Assembly: GCA_027943335.1 (NCBI GenBank)
Contig: BSBK01006377.1
Location: 1,683,060 to 1,747,059, forward strand
Length of the DNA stretch: 64,000 nucleotides
Origin: Chamaecyparis obtusa
Taxonomy: Eukaryota; Streptophyta; Pinopsida; Cupressales; Cupressaceae
Direction of reading: 5' to 3'
The notes beneath the pieces are model-generated. The model did no database searches and was not told the origin of the DNA. It worked only from the letters and a program-made list of their open reading frames with translations. Positions 1-11,199 of the stretch are shown in pieces. The first letter of the stretch is position 1; each line of letters begins with the position of its first letter. The translations under genes were made by a program, and so were the position numbers.

Positions 1-340
1 ATGAAAATAGAGAACAAATGCTAAAGACAAGACAAGAATCCATGGTCTAACCTATTAGCAAAACTATAAGGAGAAAAGAGAGACCATGAATCCAACGAGA
101 TAGCAAGTTGTGTTATCTTAGGCGAGCCATGAAAGATTAAAAGAGAGGGAAGGAGTAGAAATGATAGACAATTGCGTTATGCTACTTCCACTCATCCGAA
201 AAGAGAACTCGATGTGAAGATGAAATTAATAAGCTAGCAAATTGTGCTAGGCTAGTCAATCCCACCTTAAAAATGTATTGGTGTAATGGAATAGGTCAAA
301 TAGTCTAGCAAGTTGTGTTATGCTAATTCATCACCTAATC
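1..340. repeat. Short interrupted repeats with TAGCA...TGCTA arms
   Basis: A motif close to TAGCAAGTTGTGTTATGCTA recurs about every 65-70 bases (near 103, 170, 234 and 304), each time with A-rich spacer. The arms TAGCA and TGCTA are complementary, so each copy can form a small hairpin. No protein reading is convincing. The stretch probably belongs to the non-coding part of a decayed LTR element, given the gypsy integrase remnant downstream, but that link is inferred. Confidence 0.4.
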
Positions 341-960
341 GATCCTAAACCATGTCAAATCTTCCTAAATTGGTCCAAATCAATCCTAATCAATCCAAGA
401 TCATTTCAAGGCATTGTCAAAGTTCATTGATGCCTCATCATCATCATAATCAATTCAAGGCATTGTCAAAGTTCATCAATGCCTCAACCTTTTCAAATCG
501 TGTTAGTCCTAACAAATCAATCCAAGGCATTTGTCAAAATTCATCGATGCCTGATCAAATCACTTTCAAATCAATCCAATCCTTTCGAATCCTTGTCAAT
601 CTTATCAATCTTATCATTATCAATCCAAGGCATTGTCAAAGTTCATCAATGCATCATCATCATTTTGATCCTTATTAACATCATTTCAAATCTTATCAAA
701 TCAATCAGATCTGTTTCATTTCAATCTTTTCCAAATCTGTCCAGGGCATTGTCAAAGTTCATTGATACCTCATCATCATCAATTCAAGCGTGTTGTCAAA
801 GATCATCGATGCCTCTTCATCATCACTCTGATCCAAGTCAATTTTATAGCATTGTCAATGTTCGTCAATGTTGTTTTCAGATCCTCATCATCAATCATTT
901 TTATCATCATTTCAAGTGCATTGTCAAAGTTCATTGATGCCTCGTAAATTATCAAGATCA
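341..960. repeat. Eight degenerate copies of a GGCATTG...CAATGCC hairpin motif
   Basis: Copies begin near 413, 460, 523, 628, 744, 789, 847 and 918. Each reads roughly GGCATTGTCAAAGTTCAT followed by CAATGCC, so the ends are inverted repeats around an 11-base loop. Copies are joined by ATCATCATC-rich spacers of uneven length. Long open frames on the plus strand here (352-678 and 479-937) are Ser/Ile/His-rich products of the repeats and are not called as genes. Confidence 0.5.
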
Positions 961-1820
961 ATCAAAATCATCATCAAGATCATAAAATTAAGTCAACTTT
1001 GCATCAACATCATCATTTTGATCGGTCCAATAATTTATCCCTTAGGGGTAAATAACCCATGCTTTATCCCTAGTTTTGAATAAATAAATTGACTATTTAT
1101 TCCTTCTTTGTCATGTCTCCACAATTAATTAATCTATATTTATTAATTAGCTAATTGCATCATTTATGGAATTTCCTAAAATCCTATTTCTAATTTCAAT
1201 TTGGTGGGAAATATGAATTTTCAAATTCAAAAAATCCCTTCCCTCTAATTGTAATTCCATCTCCTATAATTTAGCTTCATGATCTCTTATATGTTTCCCT
1301 TCACCCTTTTCCACTAATTTGGCCTCCAAATTGCCTATTAATCTGCCTCCACCTTCCCTTTCACTTTTTCCTTGATTTATACATTTGATTATGATTCCAT
1401 TTATGCATCCAATTTGTCATAATTATGACAATCTTCCATTTGCACATTCAAGTTTCGAAATTTTCATTTTGGTCTCCAATTTCTATAAATTGAGCCTCAT
1501 TTGCACTAATTTGGCTAACCACACTCCTAGTATTCTCATTATAGTCCATTTTGCTTTCAATCTTTTGTGAAATTTTTCAAGATCAAGAGCTACATAATCT
1601 CATGCAATGGAGAAGAAAGGAGAACATGGAAATTACACTTGAAGGGGGTTTTATTCTTTAATTCCTTTATATTTCAAGTGGTTTTCATGATAAGATTAGA
1701 TTGGTTTGCATATATTATTTATGAGATTTGTGGCTTTCTCATATATGCTAATCATGTCTTTTTCTATTCTTACAGTAAAAAATTTAGCATTAAGAAACAC
1801 CTCTCATCCATTTATTACCC
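961..1820. other. AT-rich non-coding stretch, possible LTR debris
   Basis: No recognisable protein, RNA gene or tandem repeat is seen. Pyrimidine-rich, TTAATTAATT-rich sequence resembles U3 regions of plant LTR elements, but no paired copy or target-site duplication could be found. It ends abruptly where integrase-like coding sequence begins. Confidence 0.25.
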
Positions 1821-2400
1821 CTAGGGAAATGACCAATCCGAGGCAACAAATAAGACCATTCTAAAGATACTGAAAAAGGTTGTCAATGACATTGGTTGAC
1901 ACTGACACCTGCAACTTAGCCCTGCTTTATGGGCATATAGAACATTCATACACACACAAATGGGGGAAACTCCCCATTCCCTAGTATATAGATTAGAGGA
2001 AAGTCTACCCATCAAGGTTAAATTACCATCTCTCAAAGTATCTTTGAAGAACTTTTTCATAGATGAAGGCTATAGAATGGCCAGGTTATGTGAACTAGAA
2101 CTATTGGATGAAAATCGTCAGAAGGCAATAAATCATTTTCAAGCTTACTAGAATCACCTTAGAAGGAGCTACAACAAAAGAGTTAGACCAAGAGAATTTG
2201 ACTTAGGTGACTTGGTCCTAAAGGAAAACCAAAGGATTCTAGCAAAAAGAGAAAGGTCACACAAATTTGAACCGAACCGGTTAGGGCATTATGTAATTTC
2301 CAAATCCTTTAGAAATAGGTCCATATCAATTGGAAACACAAGAAGAAGATCATATCTTGGACCCCATTAACAGTATGCACCTAAAGAAGTTCTATATATG
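1821..2400 (+). pseudogene. Ty3/gypsy integrase 3' end (remnant)
   Basis: Conceptual translation, with stops and small frame changes, follows the C-terminal part of plant Ty3/gypsy integrase. It starts with an EATNKTILKILKK segment, then LQLSPALWAYRT, then ETPHSLVYRLE, then RMARLCELELLDE, RRSYNKRVRPREFDLGDLVL (the GPF/Y-type C-terminal module) and finally an INSMHLKKFY-like end. Integrase inserts retrotransposon cDNA into chromosomes. The catalytic core D,D is not present upstream, so only the last third survives. A stop interrupts the start near 1898. The family call is secure from the motif series; lineage is not resolved. Confidence 0.8.
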
Positions 2401-2800
2401 ACACATCAAGGTCAAGTGTACATAGTCAAAAGTAAAAAATACAAAAAGAAAATCTAAAAAAAGATCAAAAATAAAATAAAAATGAGAATATACAAAAAAG
2501 TTACCTTGGTGAAAACTTGGCAAACAGGGGCCTTGGAAACAAACAAACAAACAAAACATAATGAATACAAAAAAAAAGAGAAAAAATAAAAAGTTACCTT
2601 GGTGAAAACCTGACAAACATGTGCCTTGGAAACAAATATAAAATGGTAAAAGAGAAAAAAATGTAAAGAGAAATAAAATTGCCCTTTGGTGAAAACCTAG
2701 CCAACATGCACTATTGGGTAGGAACCTTGGTGAAAACCTGACAAATTGGAGCCAAGTGTGAGGGTCCCACTTTGCCATCTATGAACTCAAAAGATTAGCT
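2400..2800. repeat. Repeated CTTGGTGAAAACCTGACAAA units in gypsy 3' untranslated region
   Basis: Directly after the integrase end, the motif CTTGGTGAAAACCTGACAAA or a close variant occurs four times (near 2505, 2600, 2687 and 2725), separated by A-rich spacers. Similar reiterated segments between integrase and the 3' LTR are common in plant gypsy elements. The minus-strand open frame 2778-2392 is low-complexity, Phe-rich sequence from these repeats and is not called. Confidence 0.5.
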
Positions 2801-2884
2801 TGCATTTGCTAACACACATCTCTAAGCATGCCAAGATAACCCAAGAAGTGTTGTCCTTATGAGCTTAAACACTTATCCTTGACC

Positions 2885-4380
2885 TATGCTATTTCAACGG
2901 ACTGGGGGCAATTAATGTCCTAAAATAATCCCTAGAAATATTTAAATTCTTGAAAAAATTCCATAAAAATTCAGATAAAGTCTTGATAAAATCTCAAAAA
3001 CATAAGATAAATGTCCTAAAAAATATAATCTTAAAAACATCATAAAAGGTCCTGAACAAAATCCAAAAACATCGTAAAAGGTCTTTGAAATAATCCAATT
3101 TTTATTATAAAACATCTTAAATCATTTGGGGCAACAATGTTTGGGGTGTCTGTGATATGTACTGTCATTTATGTGGTAGTCACATACCTCGACTCCAAAC
3201 ATATGAACCCTAAGTCAGAGTAAAAAAATCCTAAAAAAACCATAAAACGTCCTGAAGAAAAATGATCAAAAAAATATAACATATCAAAAAATCTTTGCAA
3301 TAAATCATCTCTGTCATGACAAGCAGAAAGTGACATCAAACATGAAAAATTGTATCAAAACAATGAGCTTCATAAATCATAAATGGATTCATAAGACCAA
3401 TCTTTATCAACAATCCAATTTTCCATCAATCAAAACAGTCAAACAAACAGATGTCTTGTACATTGACAGATACACTCAAAACTAGACAAATCAACCTTAT
3501 ACGATTAGTCCATTTCTAAAACCAAACACATCCATATTAAACATCAACATAAATCTGAACAATGATTAATAAGGTTGCTGACAAAGTCAGTCATATTTAT
3601 TTGCTATCAATTTATCTTTCATGGTTGTGTTCCTATGCTACTCAAGGATACCACCGAGTGGTGAGAGTGGTCAGTATGGATCATAATCTTATTTTTTTTG
3701 TTTGTTCTTTATAGATTATTTTGATAAAATTATGGGGAAATAATGTTTGGGATACATGTTATAGGTACATTCATTTATGTGGCAGTCACACATACCTCGA
3801 CTACAAAGATATGAACCGTAGGATGGAGTGAAACATTCCTTGTATGTTATTTTCTTTTGAACAAACAAAGAGCGTAATAGTGTTTAGATGGTCAATAAAT
3901 GGATATTTCAGTACCTATTTTTTCAAATAAGGCACAATGATGATATTGTTAAAAAAATTTGCAGAGACTTGGATTCATCACCTTTTGATTGCAATTAATT
4001 AAGTATTAACTTATAACTAATTCATTCTCCTCACTAACTTTCTTCAATTAGTCCAAAGGTTGTGTTCTCAGACATGTGATTCATCCTTCATTTAAGTTTT
4101 GCATAAATCATTAATATTGCCTGAGAAAAATATAAAACATCATAAAAAACCATGGTAATCATCATTATGCATATAAAAATCATATCATCATTGCATAAAT
4201 CATCATCATATATAAATAGAGCTCTGCCAAAAAATTGAAGCTCATTTTGCACAATTTCGCTCAATTTGTTGAAGAGACATACAATCCACCTGCTTTTGCA
4301 AGGTCAAGCTGGGGCAAGACTTGATTATAAGATATTCTTTGACATGACGCTCAAAATCACATTGTATCAAAGAGGGGCAA
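2885..4380. other. Gypsy-related non-coding DNA with a duplicated 85-90-base block
   Basis: A purine tract ACTGGGGGCAAT (near 2900) resembles a polypurine tract that primes plus-strand synthesis next to a 3' LTR. A block with ATTTATGTGG.AGTCACA and ACCTCGACT occurs twice, at about 3128-3215 and 3730-3825, in direct orientation. This may be two LTR fragments or an internal duplication. No coding sequence was recognised. Confidence 0.35.
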
Positions 4381-4389
4381 AATGTAGAC

Positions 4390-5250
4390 ACCCAAAATTC
4401 TCCTATGCTTGTGAGTGTTCACTAATTACTAATTATTCATCTATTGATAATTCATTAATTATTTAATTAATCATCTTTATTCTTCTAATTCTTCATTAGA
4501 TCAATCTTTTTATCATTTAATCATTTTCCTAATATTAATTAAATAATTAATATTATTTAATTAATTGACCTTTATTAAGTAGTCTTTATCATTTAATTAA
4601 ATTTGATTTCTATAGTCCCACAATTTAAATAATTATTTTAAATTATTTAAATTGACTAATTAATTCCTCTAATTAAATTAATTCCTAAAAATTAATTTAA
4701 TTCCATCTCATTTCTAATTTCAAATTAATTTCATCTTCCTACAAAATTCAATGATCCTTCAAAAATCAGAAAAATCCAATTTATGAGTTCTTTTAAATTA
4801 AAAAAGATACAAAAATTATTTGAAAATGAAAAATCAATTGTTTTCTAAAAATGCATTTTGCAAACTCATATTCTTTGAAATCAAAAAAGTCTTCTAATTC
4901 CAATCTTCTCTTCTTTTTTTCCTAAATTAACTTTATGTTTTTGAGTTTAAATTGGAGTCTCCTATCTCTATCTTTGTAAGTTTCCTAAAATCTTGCAGTC
5001 TCTAATTATCTCAATCACTTGTCTTGAATTTCTCAAATTAATCTTGACAATTCATCCAATTCTAAAAATCTATATAAACCTGCCTTCAAACCCATTTGAG
5101 GGATTCCAATTTTCTTAGCATCTAACTTATGTAGGTTTATTTCATTATTTATGCAATCAAGTAATCACAGCTTAATTTCTCAAATCTTTGAGCCATAATG
5201 TTTCTGAAACCAACACTAAGTTCCATAATTCCAAATTTCGACAGAGTGGA
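4390..5250 (+). mobile_element. Putative LTR (solo or fragment), Ty3/gypsy type
   Basis: The sequence AGGGGCAAAA followed by TGTAGACACCCAAAATTC looks like a polypurine tract joined to a 5' LTR end. A TATA-like CTATATAAACC lies near 5070, where a U3 promoter would be expected, followed by a transcribed-looking R/U5 region. No second copy and no clear target-site duplication were found, so the right border is a guess. Confidence 0.35.
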
Positions 5251-6690
5251 GAGAGACAATAGAAGTAGATAAGCATAGCTAAGAACTACATTTCTTGTTA
5301 AAGTTATTTGTACTTTAGTTTTTTTATCTATGCTTATATTCTATTGTTTGTAGGGTTTAATAATTATTATAACTCTAGTTTCATTTGGGATTTGGTACTA
5401 CTAATCTTCATTTTGAGCTTGTGCATATTTCCCCTACGACAATAGTGTTGTTATCTATATGTAGGAAGAATGGTTTTAAGTTCTATGTCATGGAAATATA
5501 AAATGATTATTTTTTTTGTTTTGTGTTATTCATAGGTATGATTACTTTCTTAGAGGATCTGGCTATTGTTTTAAACAATTCTAAAAGCTCTTTTTTTAAA
5601 AAAAAATCTTTGAACAATTCTTTGTGCTTTTTCTTGTGCATTTGTAATTAGGGAAGTTTAAATTTGTGAGAATCTTCTAGTTGAGAGCTATTAAGAAAGA
5701 CATTTATTGAGGTCAATTAACTTTTGAGGTAAATTAATTTTTGAAACATACAATTAATAAAATAATTGGTCAAATTGTTTATAGGTGCATAAGTAAAAGC
5801 ATGCAACAATATGCAATAAGGTTTGAACATTGAATGAAAGCATCTTCTGCTTTGACTCATAGACATGTCAATATTATTTCATGAATCCATTTAATATCCC
5901 AAATTTCAATGCACAAGAAAATGAAAGATGCAATAACCATGGTTGTTAGGTATAACAACTTTAAATTGTTTGGTTATAATGTGTGAAAATATGTGCATAG
6001 AGGAGGAAAGGAATAACACAGGAAATTAAAAACACAACATTGAAGCTTATACAAAATATATATGAGGAAGAACATGTATAATGCAGCTTGAAACATGATA
6101 ATTGGTTGTATAAAAAGAGGTTCTGCATTGAATGATATTCATGTAAAAATCACTTTGCAATAGTTTCAACATTATTGTTCCATGTTAATGCAATAGTGTA
6201 TCCAGTCTATTGCAAAAACAAACTAAAAGTAAGAAATATATGCATTTGGAACTAGGGGACTTTCAATTTTTGAAAATATCTTTGTTTACTTAGGTGTGAA
6301 ATGTCTATTTTTAATGTTATGTTGACAATGCTTTTGGAATAAAACTCAGAAGTTGTTGATTGAGAGATAAGTGGCTTCAAAGTTTTAATTATCATTTTTA
6401 AAGTCATTTTAGCTTTTGATGACATGGAACTTAAAACTATTCTTCCCACATATAGTTTTTGATTATGGTAAAATCAAGTTTTGAAGGGAACCCCGAAACC
6501 CTGTTAGGCCATTTTTCTATCATGCAAAAATCCTTTGAAAATGGCCTCCTCCCTGCAAATGTTTCATGGTTTGTGTCCTGCCCTGTGTTCCTTATGTTGT
6601 CACCAAGCTCTGGTCCAATTTGCACATGCTGAATCATAAAATCCAAAAAGATATTCAAATTCTAAGGTCTGCTGGAAATAATTTCAAAAT
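5250..6690. other. AT-rich intergenic sequence, nothing recognised
   Basis: No RNA gene, protein domain or tandem array is evident. A block around 6240-6480 (TTTTAGCTTTTGATGACATG) is related to dispersed copies near 11,800, 12,545 and 13,200, so this is part of the same old repeat family. Confidence 0.3.
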
Positions 6691-6870
6691 TTGCCACAGT
6701 GTCGAAAACCCACAGTGTTTCTGAAAGTCCATGATGTTTTCGGTCTGTGTGTTTTCGGCCTTCGTTGTTTTCGACCCTGTGCTTCCTGCTTTTGTGCGCT
6801 TATCCTTTGGCGTCGAAAACTCTGTGTGTTTTTGGTCTTTCTCTGTGTCGAAAATCTTGTGTGTTTTTGA
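6690..6870. repeat. GTCGAAAA / TTTTCGAC motif cluster
   Basis: Within about 180 bases, GTCGAAAA, TTTTCGGT, TTTTCGGC and TTTTCGAC occur repeatedly in both orientations, usually next to CTGTGTGTTTT or TTGTGTGTTTT. The overlapping open frames on both strands (6921-6655 and 6731-6937) are products of this repetition. The cluster borders the hairpin island at 7,170-7,992. Confidence 0.45.
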
Positions 6871-7170
6871 CCTTGGTCTTAACTGCGCAGGTGTGATGGA
6901 TGGTGGAGCCCAGTCCTTCAAAGTTTCTTGTCGTTGAGTGCTTGGCTATTTGTCTCTTCTCATGCTTCTAGCACAGTTAAAGTTCAGACAGGATCGATGG
7001 TTGCCGCAAGTTCGCATGGTGAAGATGCACGAGGTTTATTTTTCACGCTTTTGCAACAACTGTCTGATCCTCTAAAAGGTAAAGCTCATGTCCGATTGGT
7101 CCATGTGGCGGTGACTTGTTAGAATTGTCAGCAGGGCCCAGTGTCAGAGATAAAGGGATCTACGGTCGGT

Positions 7171-7992
7171 GTGTGATCGCATGGAATATTCTCACCCCAT
7201 GCGATCATGCGCCCACCGTCCGATTGGGTGCCAATGGGTGTGTTCATTGTGGGCCCGCTGTCAGTGGTGGTGATGTGGCAGCTTGTGACTGGTTGTCGCA
7301 TGGTCGCATAGCCCAGTTTTTGGCTATGCGATCTTGCGACCGCTTGCCACGTGTCCCTGGGGCCCATCGACAGAGTGGTGCTAGTTGTAGTTTGGTGGCG
7401 TGACATGTGGCAGCCTGTGATTGGCTGTCGCATGATCGCATAGCCCAATTTTTGGCTATGCGATCATGCGACCACTTGCCACGTGTCCTTGAGGCCCATT
7501 GGTGGAAAGGGGTGTGGTCCCGGTAGCAGGTGGTGATGAGGCTTGTCAAGTGGGCCCATTGGCTTTTGTTACAGAGGTATGCGATTTGTGCGGTGGGTCC
7601 AAGATGCCACACAGTGCTGATGTATGTGAATTTTATTGGCTGGCGGGTGGTGATGAGGCGGTCTCATGGCCTTGTCACATGATCGCAAGGGCCATTTCCA
7701 TGGCTTACGATCATACGCCAAACCAGTTGCGGTGCCAGTTGTGGTGCTAGTTGTGGTGGTGGTTAAGGTTTGAACGCAGGCCCGGGCTAGGGATTTTCGA
7801 CGGTAACATGCCAAGCAGGCAGGGTGCATGGTAGTGGTTTGTCGCATGTTCGTGTGAGCCAGTTTTTCAGCTTGCAGACATGCGACAAACCCTGTTGTGG
7901 CAAGCGGCGGCGTTGGCAGTTAAGAGAAGGCGGTGGGAAGTAGCGTGTCGCATGTTCACATAGCCCATTTTCGGGCTATACGATCATGCGAC
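7171..7992. repeat. Array of six long hairpins, core TCGCATGATCGCATAGCC / reverse complement
   Basis: Six inverted repeats occur near 7171-7212, 7294-7341, 7427-7473, 7674-7720, 7841-7886 and 7946-7992. The best copy (7427-7473) has arms TCGCATGATCGCATAGCC and GGCTATGCGATCATGCGA around a loop of about eight bases. Spacers share TGGGCCC, TGTCAG and CCACGTGTCC motifs, so the repeat is a composite unit. The island is clearly GC-richer than its surroundings. The related array at 27,942-28,490 lies inside the giant hAT element. No protein is likely; the open frames here are produced by the palindromes. Confidence 0.75.
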
Positions 7993-7999
7993 AACTGTT

Positions 8000-9480
8000 T
8001 GGCATCGCCATTGCGGAGTTAGCCCGAGGTGCTTGGGTGGTTAAAAACATGAAGCCCACGAGTGCTTTGTGACTATTTGCCTTCATTTTTTAATCTTTGT
8101 GAACATTTCCAACAACCGGGAAGGACCAAAATTGAATGCAGAAAAGACCCTGTTTTGTGAGAAGCGATTTGCAGTGTGGTCCAGGGTGCTTGACTGTTGA
8201 TTGTAGAGGGATTTGTACCGTGAGGAATGATTACAATCTTGGCTCGAGAAGTGTTTGCAGCTGGTTGATTTGACTGTTTGAGCTTGATGCTGTGGCTTAA
8301 CCCCCTGTCATGTCTATGTTTATTCCTCGGTGGGGTTAGGTGATTTTGAAATTTTGAATTTGAAATGATCGTGCTTGCATTGTAGCCCTGGTATAAAGGA
8401 ATTTTGTAATCATTTTGAGGGGCTGGCTGGAAATTATTGACATAGGAAGCTGAAAAGCCAAGTGTGTATCCTCAGTCCAGGTTGTAACATTTTTTCTTCT
8501 GTACCAATACTAGGAAGAAAACTTATGTATCTTTTGCATATTGTCTATGGTATCACTGAATCAGTTTGTAATACAGGGATTTGAACCCACATACTTAATA
8601 TAGTTTCTCATTCTCGGATCTCTCCTTCAGTTGTTCTTGATGAATTTTGAATTTTCTAACTCATTGCATTAGGTTACTGGTGTATGTGTTTTGTCTCTCA
8701 GCCCTGATCTAGGATTAGGTTAAAAGCCTCTGAGTGAAGCATAGATTTATTGGGTTTAATCAGGAAGGATATCTGCAAGCAGTGTAAGAGATGTTTGACT
8801 ATGTTTATGGTTTGGTTTCTCAAATGAATCTAGTAGTTGTTCTTGTATTTCATGTCTGCTTTAGGTATGATGCCCAATGGATAAGACACTGATCATAAGC
8901 TAGTATCCCTTGTGCTGTTACATGTGTTGCATGATTGTTTACACTCTACAAGAAAGCATTAAATCAATACCAATTTTTACTTTCATTTACTTTTATGTAT
9001 TGTCCTACCCAGTGATGGAGGATCAATGAACAATAGGTTCTTGTTTAGTATTCTCTCACTGTAATCATTTGTTGATTGATTCAATAAAGAAAGAAGGGGC
9101 AGAGTTAGAACTATCAGTCATAGTTAATACTATTGGATCAGGTGTACCCGCCTTGGTTTCACAGAGCCAGAAGCAGAAGAGGGAAAATCCATCCCTATAG
9201 TTGGTCCGGTTGCCTATAGATTGCCCACATTTGGAACTAATCAATCCTTAATATCCATCATAGGCATATCGGTGTCTCTTTGAGTGTAAACTCCTTATCA
9301 GGAACCAACAAACCCTTTACAAAAGATAGGAAAGATAGGACACTTAAGCACCGAGCAAAAACTAACTGCTGGAGGGACAAGAGAAAGGACACCCTCCAAC
9401 GAAACCGAGCAAAAAGATCACATTAGCGAAAAAACCCCAATGCAAAAAATGGCCCTAGAGACCCACTACCCAGGACTAAT
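8000..9480. other. Non-coding region with a TATA-like box
   Basis: No protein is recognised. GGTATAAAGGAATTTTG near 8391 on the plus strand looks like a TATA box, followed by transcript-like mixed sequence, as in an LTR U3/R boundary, but no matching second LTR was found. A GGGGCTGGCTGG motif near 8420 has a counterpart near 28,765 beside the second hairpin array. Confidence 0.25.
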
Positions 9481-11151
9481 CCTGCTGATCGAGATAATTA
9501 GTACTATCATTCTTCAGATTTATCATTTTCTGGATTGAATCTTTTAGATTGACTATCTCTTTGGGCTAGACACCCATTCTCTTTCTTTTTCTCATGTAAG
9601 TTCTAGAGCTAGGGCCATCAGTAGGGGCAACCACCTCCTTAAGGTCTTCCATAATATTCACCACTGACTTGTCTTTACTACCCTCCAGCAGAGCCAATAG
9701 CGCCTTAAGGTTCTCTGTGGTGACCTTCATTCCCTTGAATCTTTTCTACATCAGGCGGTTGAGAGTTTCTTCATTTCTTTGATTACGACTAGAAGTAGTC
9801 TCCATTCTAAAATTAACAACAGAGTTGATCCTAGAATCCAGCTTTTGTAGGAGAGCTTGTTCATCAGTGACCCAAGAGCTACCCCCTCTAGCCATCTGTT
9901 TATCCTTACTCAAAAGCATAGAAAATTTGTCAACCCACTCCTCAAGTTTGACATACCTCATATTAATTTCTTGTATCTCATTATAAATCTAGGTAGCCAT
10001 TTGGAGATCTTGGTAAGACCAATCCTGAGAAGTCGAGAGGAAACCCTTACCATCATGCTAGTTATTCTGCTTATTGTTCTCTTGCTCACCATCATTCTTC
10101 TTTCCGTCATTATGAATCTCTTTTACCATAACCAAAGTATCTACATTAGCCGAATGCACAGGGGAGGGAGGATTACCCATCAGAGTAGAATCCTCATAAT
10201 CCACAAGGGGTTGAGGATTCAGATAAGTCCCGACACCCTGTCATCCGAGACACAGGGGGATATCTTATTTTCCTTTCTGACCCCAGTCTCAGATAAATTC
10301 TTAGCTGGAGAAACCCGACCTTCCACCCCAGTTTGAGGAATCGCAAAAGGGCCCAAATCTTTGGTAGCCTCGGTAGGGGCCAAAATGTTCTCTTCCTAAA
10401 GAGTCACATTATCCTTGGAAGCAAAAGCAATTTCATCCCTAGCACTAAAATTATCATCAATGTACCCTTTGACACCTTCCCTCTTGTCCTCTAAACCTTC
10501 AATATCCATATCCACCGACTTAGCGCTAAGGGTTTCTTCACTATCCACCTCAGATAAATGATCCATCATAGCCCTTAACACCAGTTCAACTTTGACCGCA
10601 AGACCAACGTCCTTCCTGTCAAGCTCATCATTAGTTTCCATGCCCTTTTCTTTAGTCAACACCAGAGAAACCCTGTCCTTAATCGGATTAGAAGCTTTAA
10701 CCTGGTTTTTCTTTTTCTTTTGGGGAGGTTCCAACTGAAGTTCTGAGATTTCTCTCTTTCCCTTTACATCCTACACTTTCTTAGGGATTTGTTTCGGAAG
10801 CTTAAACTTAGCATAGTCATAGATAAGCAAAATTAAACCATCATGAAGGATAGATTTAGAGTCAGGGAAATTCCTATAATCCTAAATGCTATTACTCAAG
10901 GAGTTAAGGAGAAGGAAAGGGAACAAAACCTTTTGGTGATACCGGAAATGATTTACAAAAACAAAATGAAAGTTGTAAACCCTAGTGAAATGACCCTCAA
11001 GCATAAAATACTGCATAATAACTTTCATAATTTTGGCCCAAATCAATTTCACATGCTTGATACTATAGAAATTCCCTTTCTGTTTGACAAGAAAGGCTTT
11101 CTCATCAAGGGTTTTCAGAAAGCTAAAATTCCCAAATATAGTTGGAAACAT
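9480..11151 (-). pseudogene. Decayed protein-coding region of unknown function
   Basis: A minus-strand reading starts at 11,151 with MFPTIFGNFSF and runs in one frame to about 10,240. It is interrupted by in-frame TAG codons at 10,882, 10,771 and 10,396, then continues after a frame change to about 9,480. The N-terminal ~130 residues are hydrophobic/aromatic (YNFHFVFVNHF, then LHDGLILLIYDYAKF). A strongly basic PPQKKKKNQ linker follows, then an acidic stretch and a coiled-coil-like end (WVDKFSMLLSKDKQ to LKALLALLEG). This order resembles the cargo genes of the giant hAT, which may be distant relatives. All three certain stops can derive from CAG. It could equally be a LINE ORF1 relative. Confidence 0.45.
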
Positions 11152-11199
11152 TATAATTTAAGTTTATAAGAATCCTATTGCATCTATTAGAGCACTAAA

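Noticed and set aside
352..1083. Plus-strand open frames rich in Ser, His and Ile
   Set aside because: They overlap in two frames and simply translate the GGCATTG...CAATGCC repeats.
6928..7847. Open frames on both strands of the GC-richer hairpin island
   Set aside because: Palindromic repeats generate open frames on both strands; the products are repeats of one another with no domain.
7171..7992. microRNA or tRNA gene cluster
   Set aside because: The stems are 18-20 bases with short loops but lack miRNA precursor length and tRNA arms or box motifs. The spacing and shared spacers fit a repeat array.
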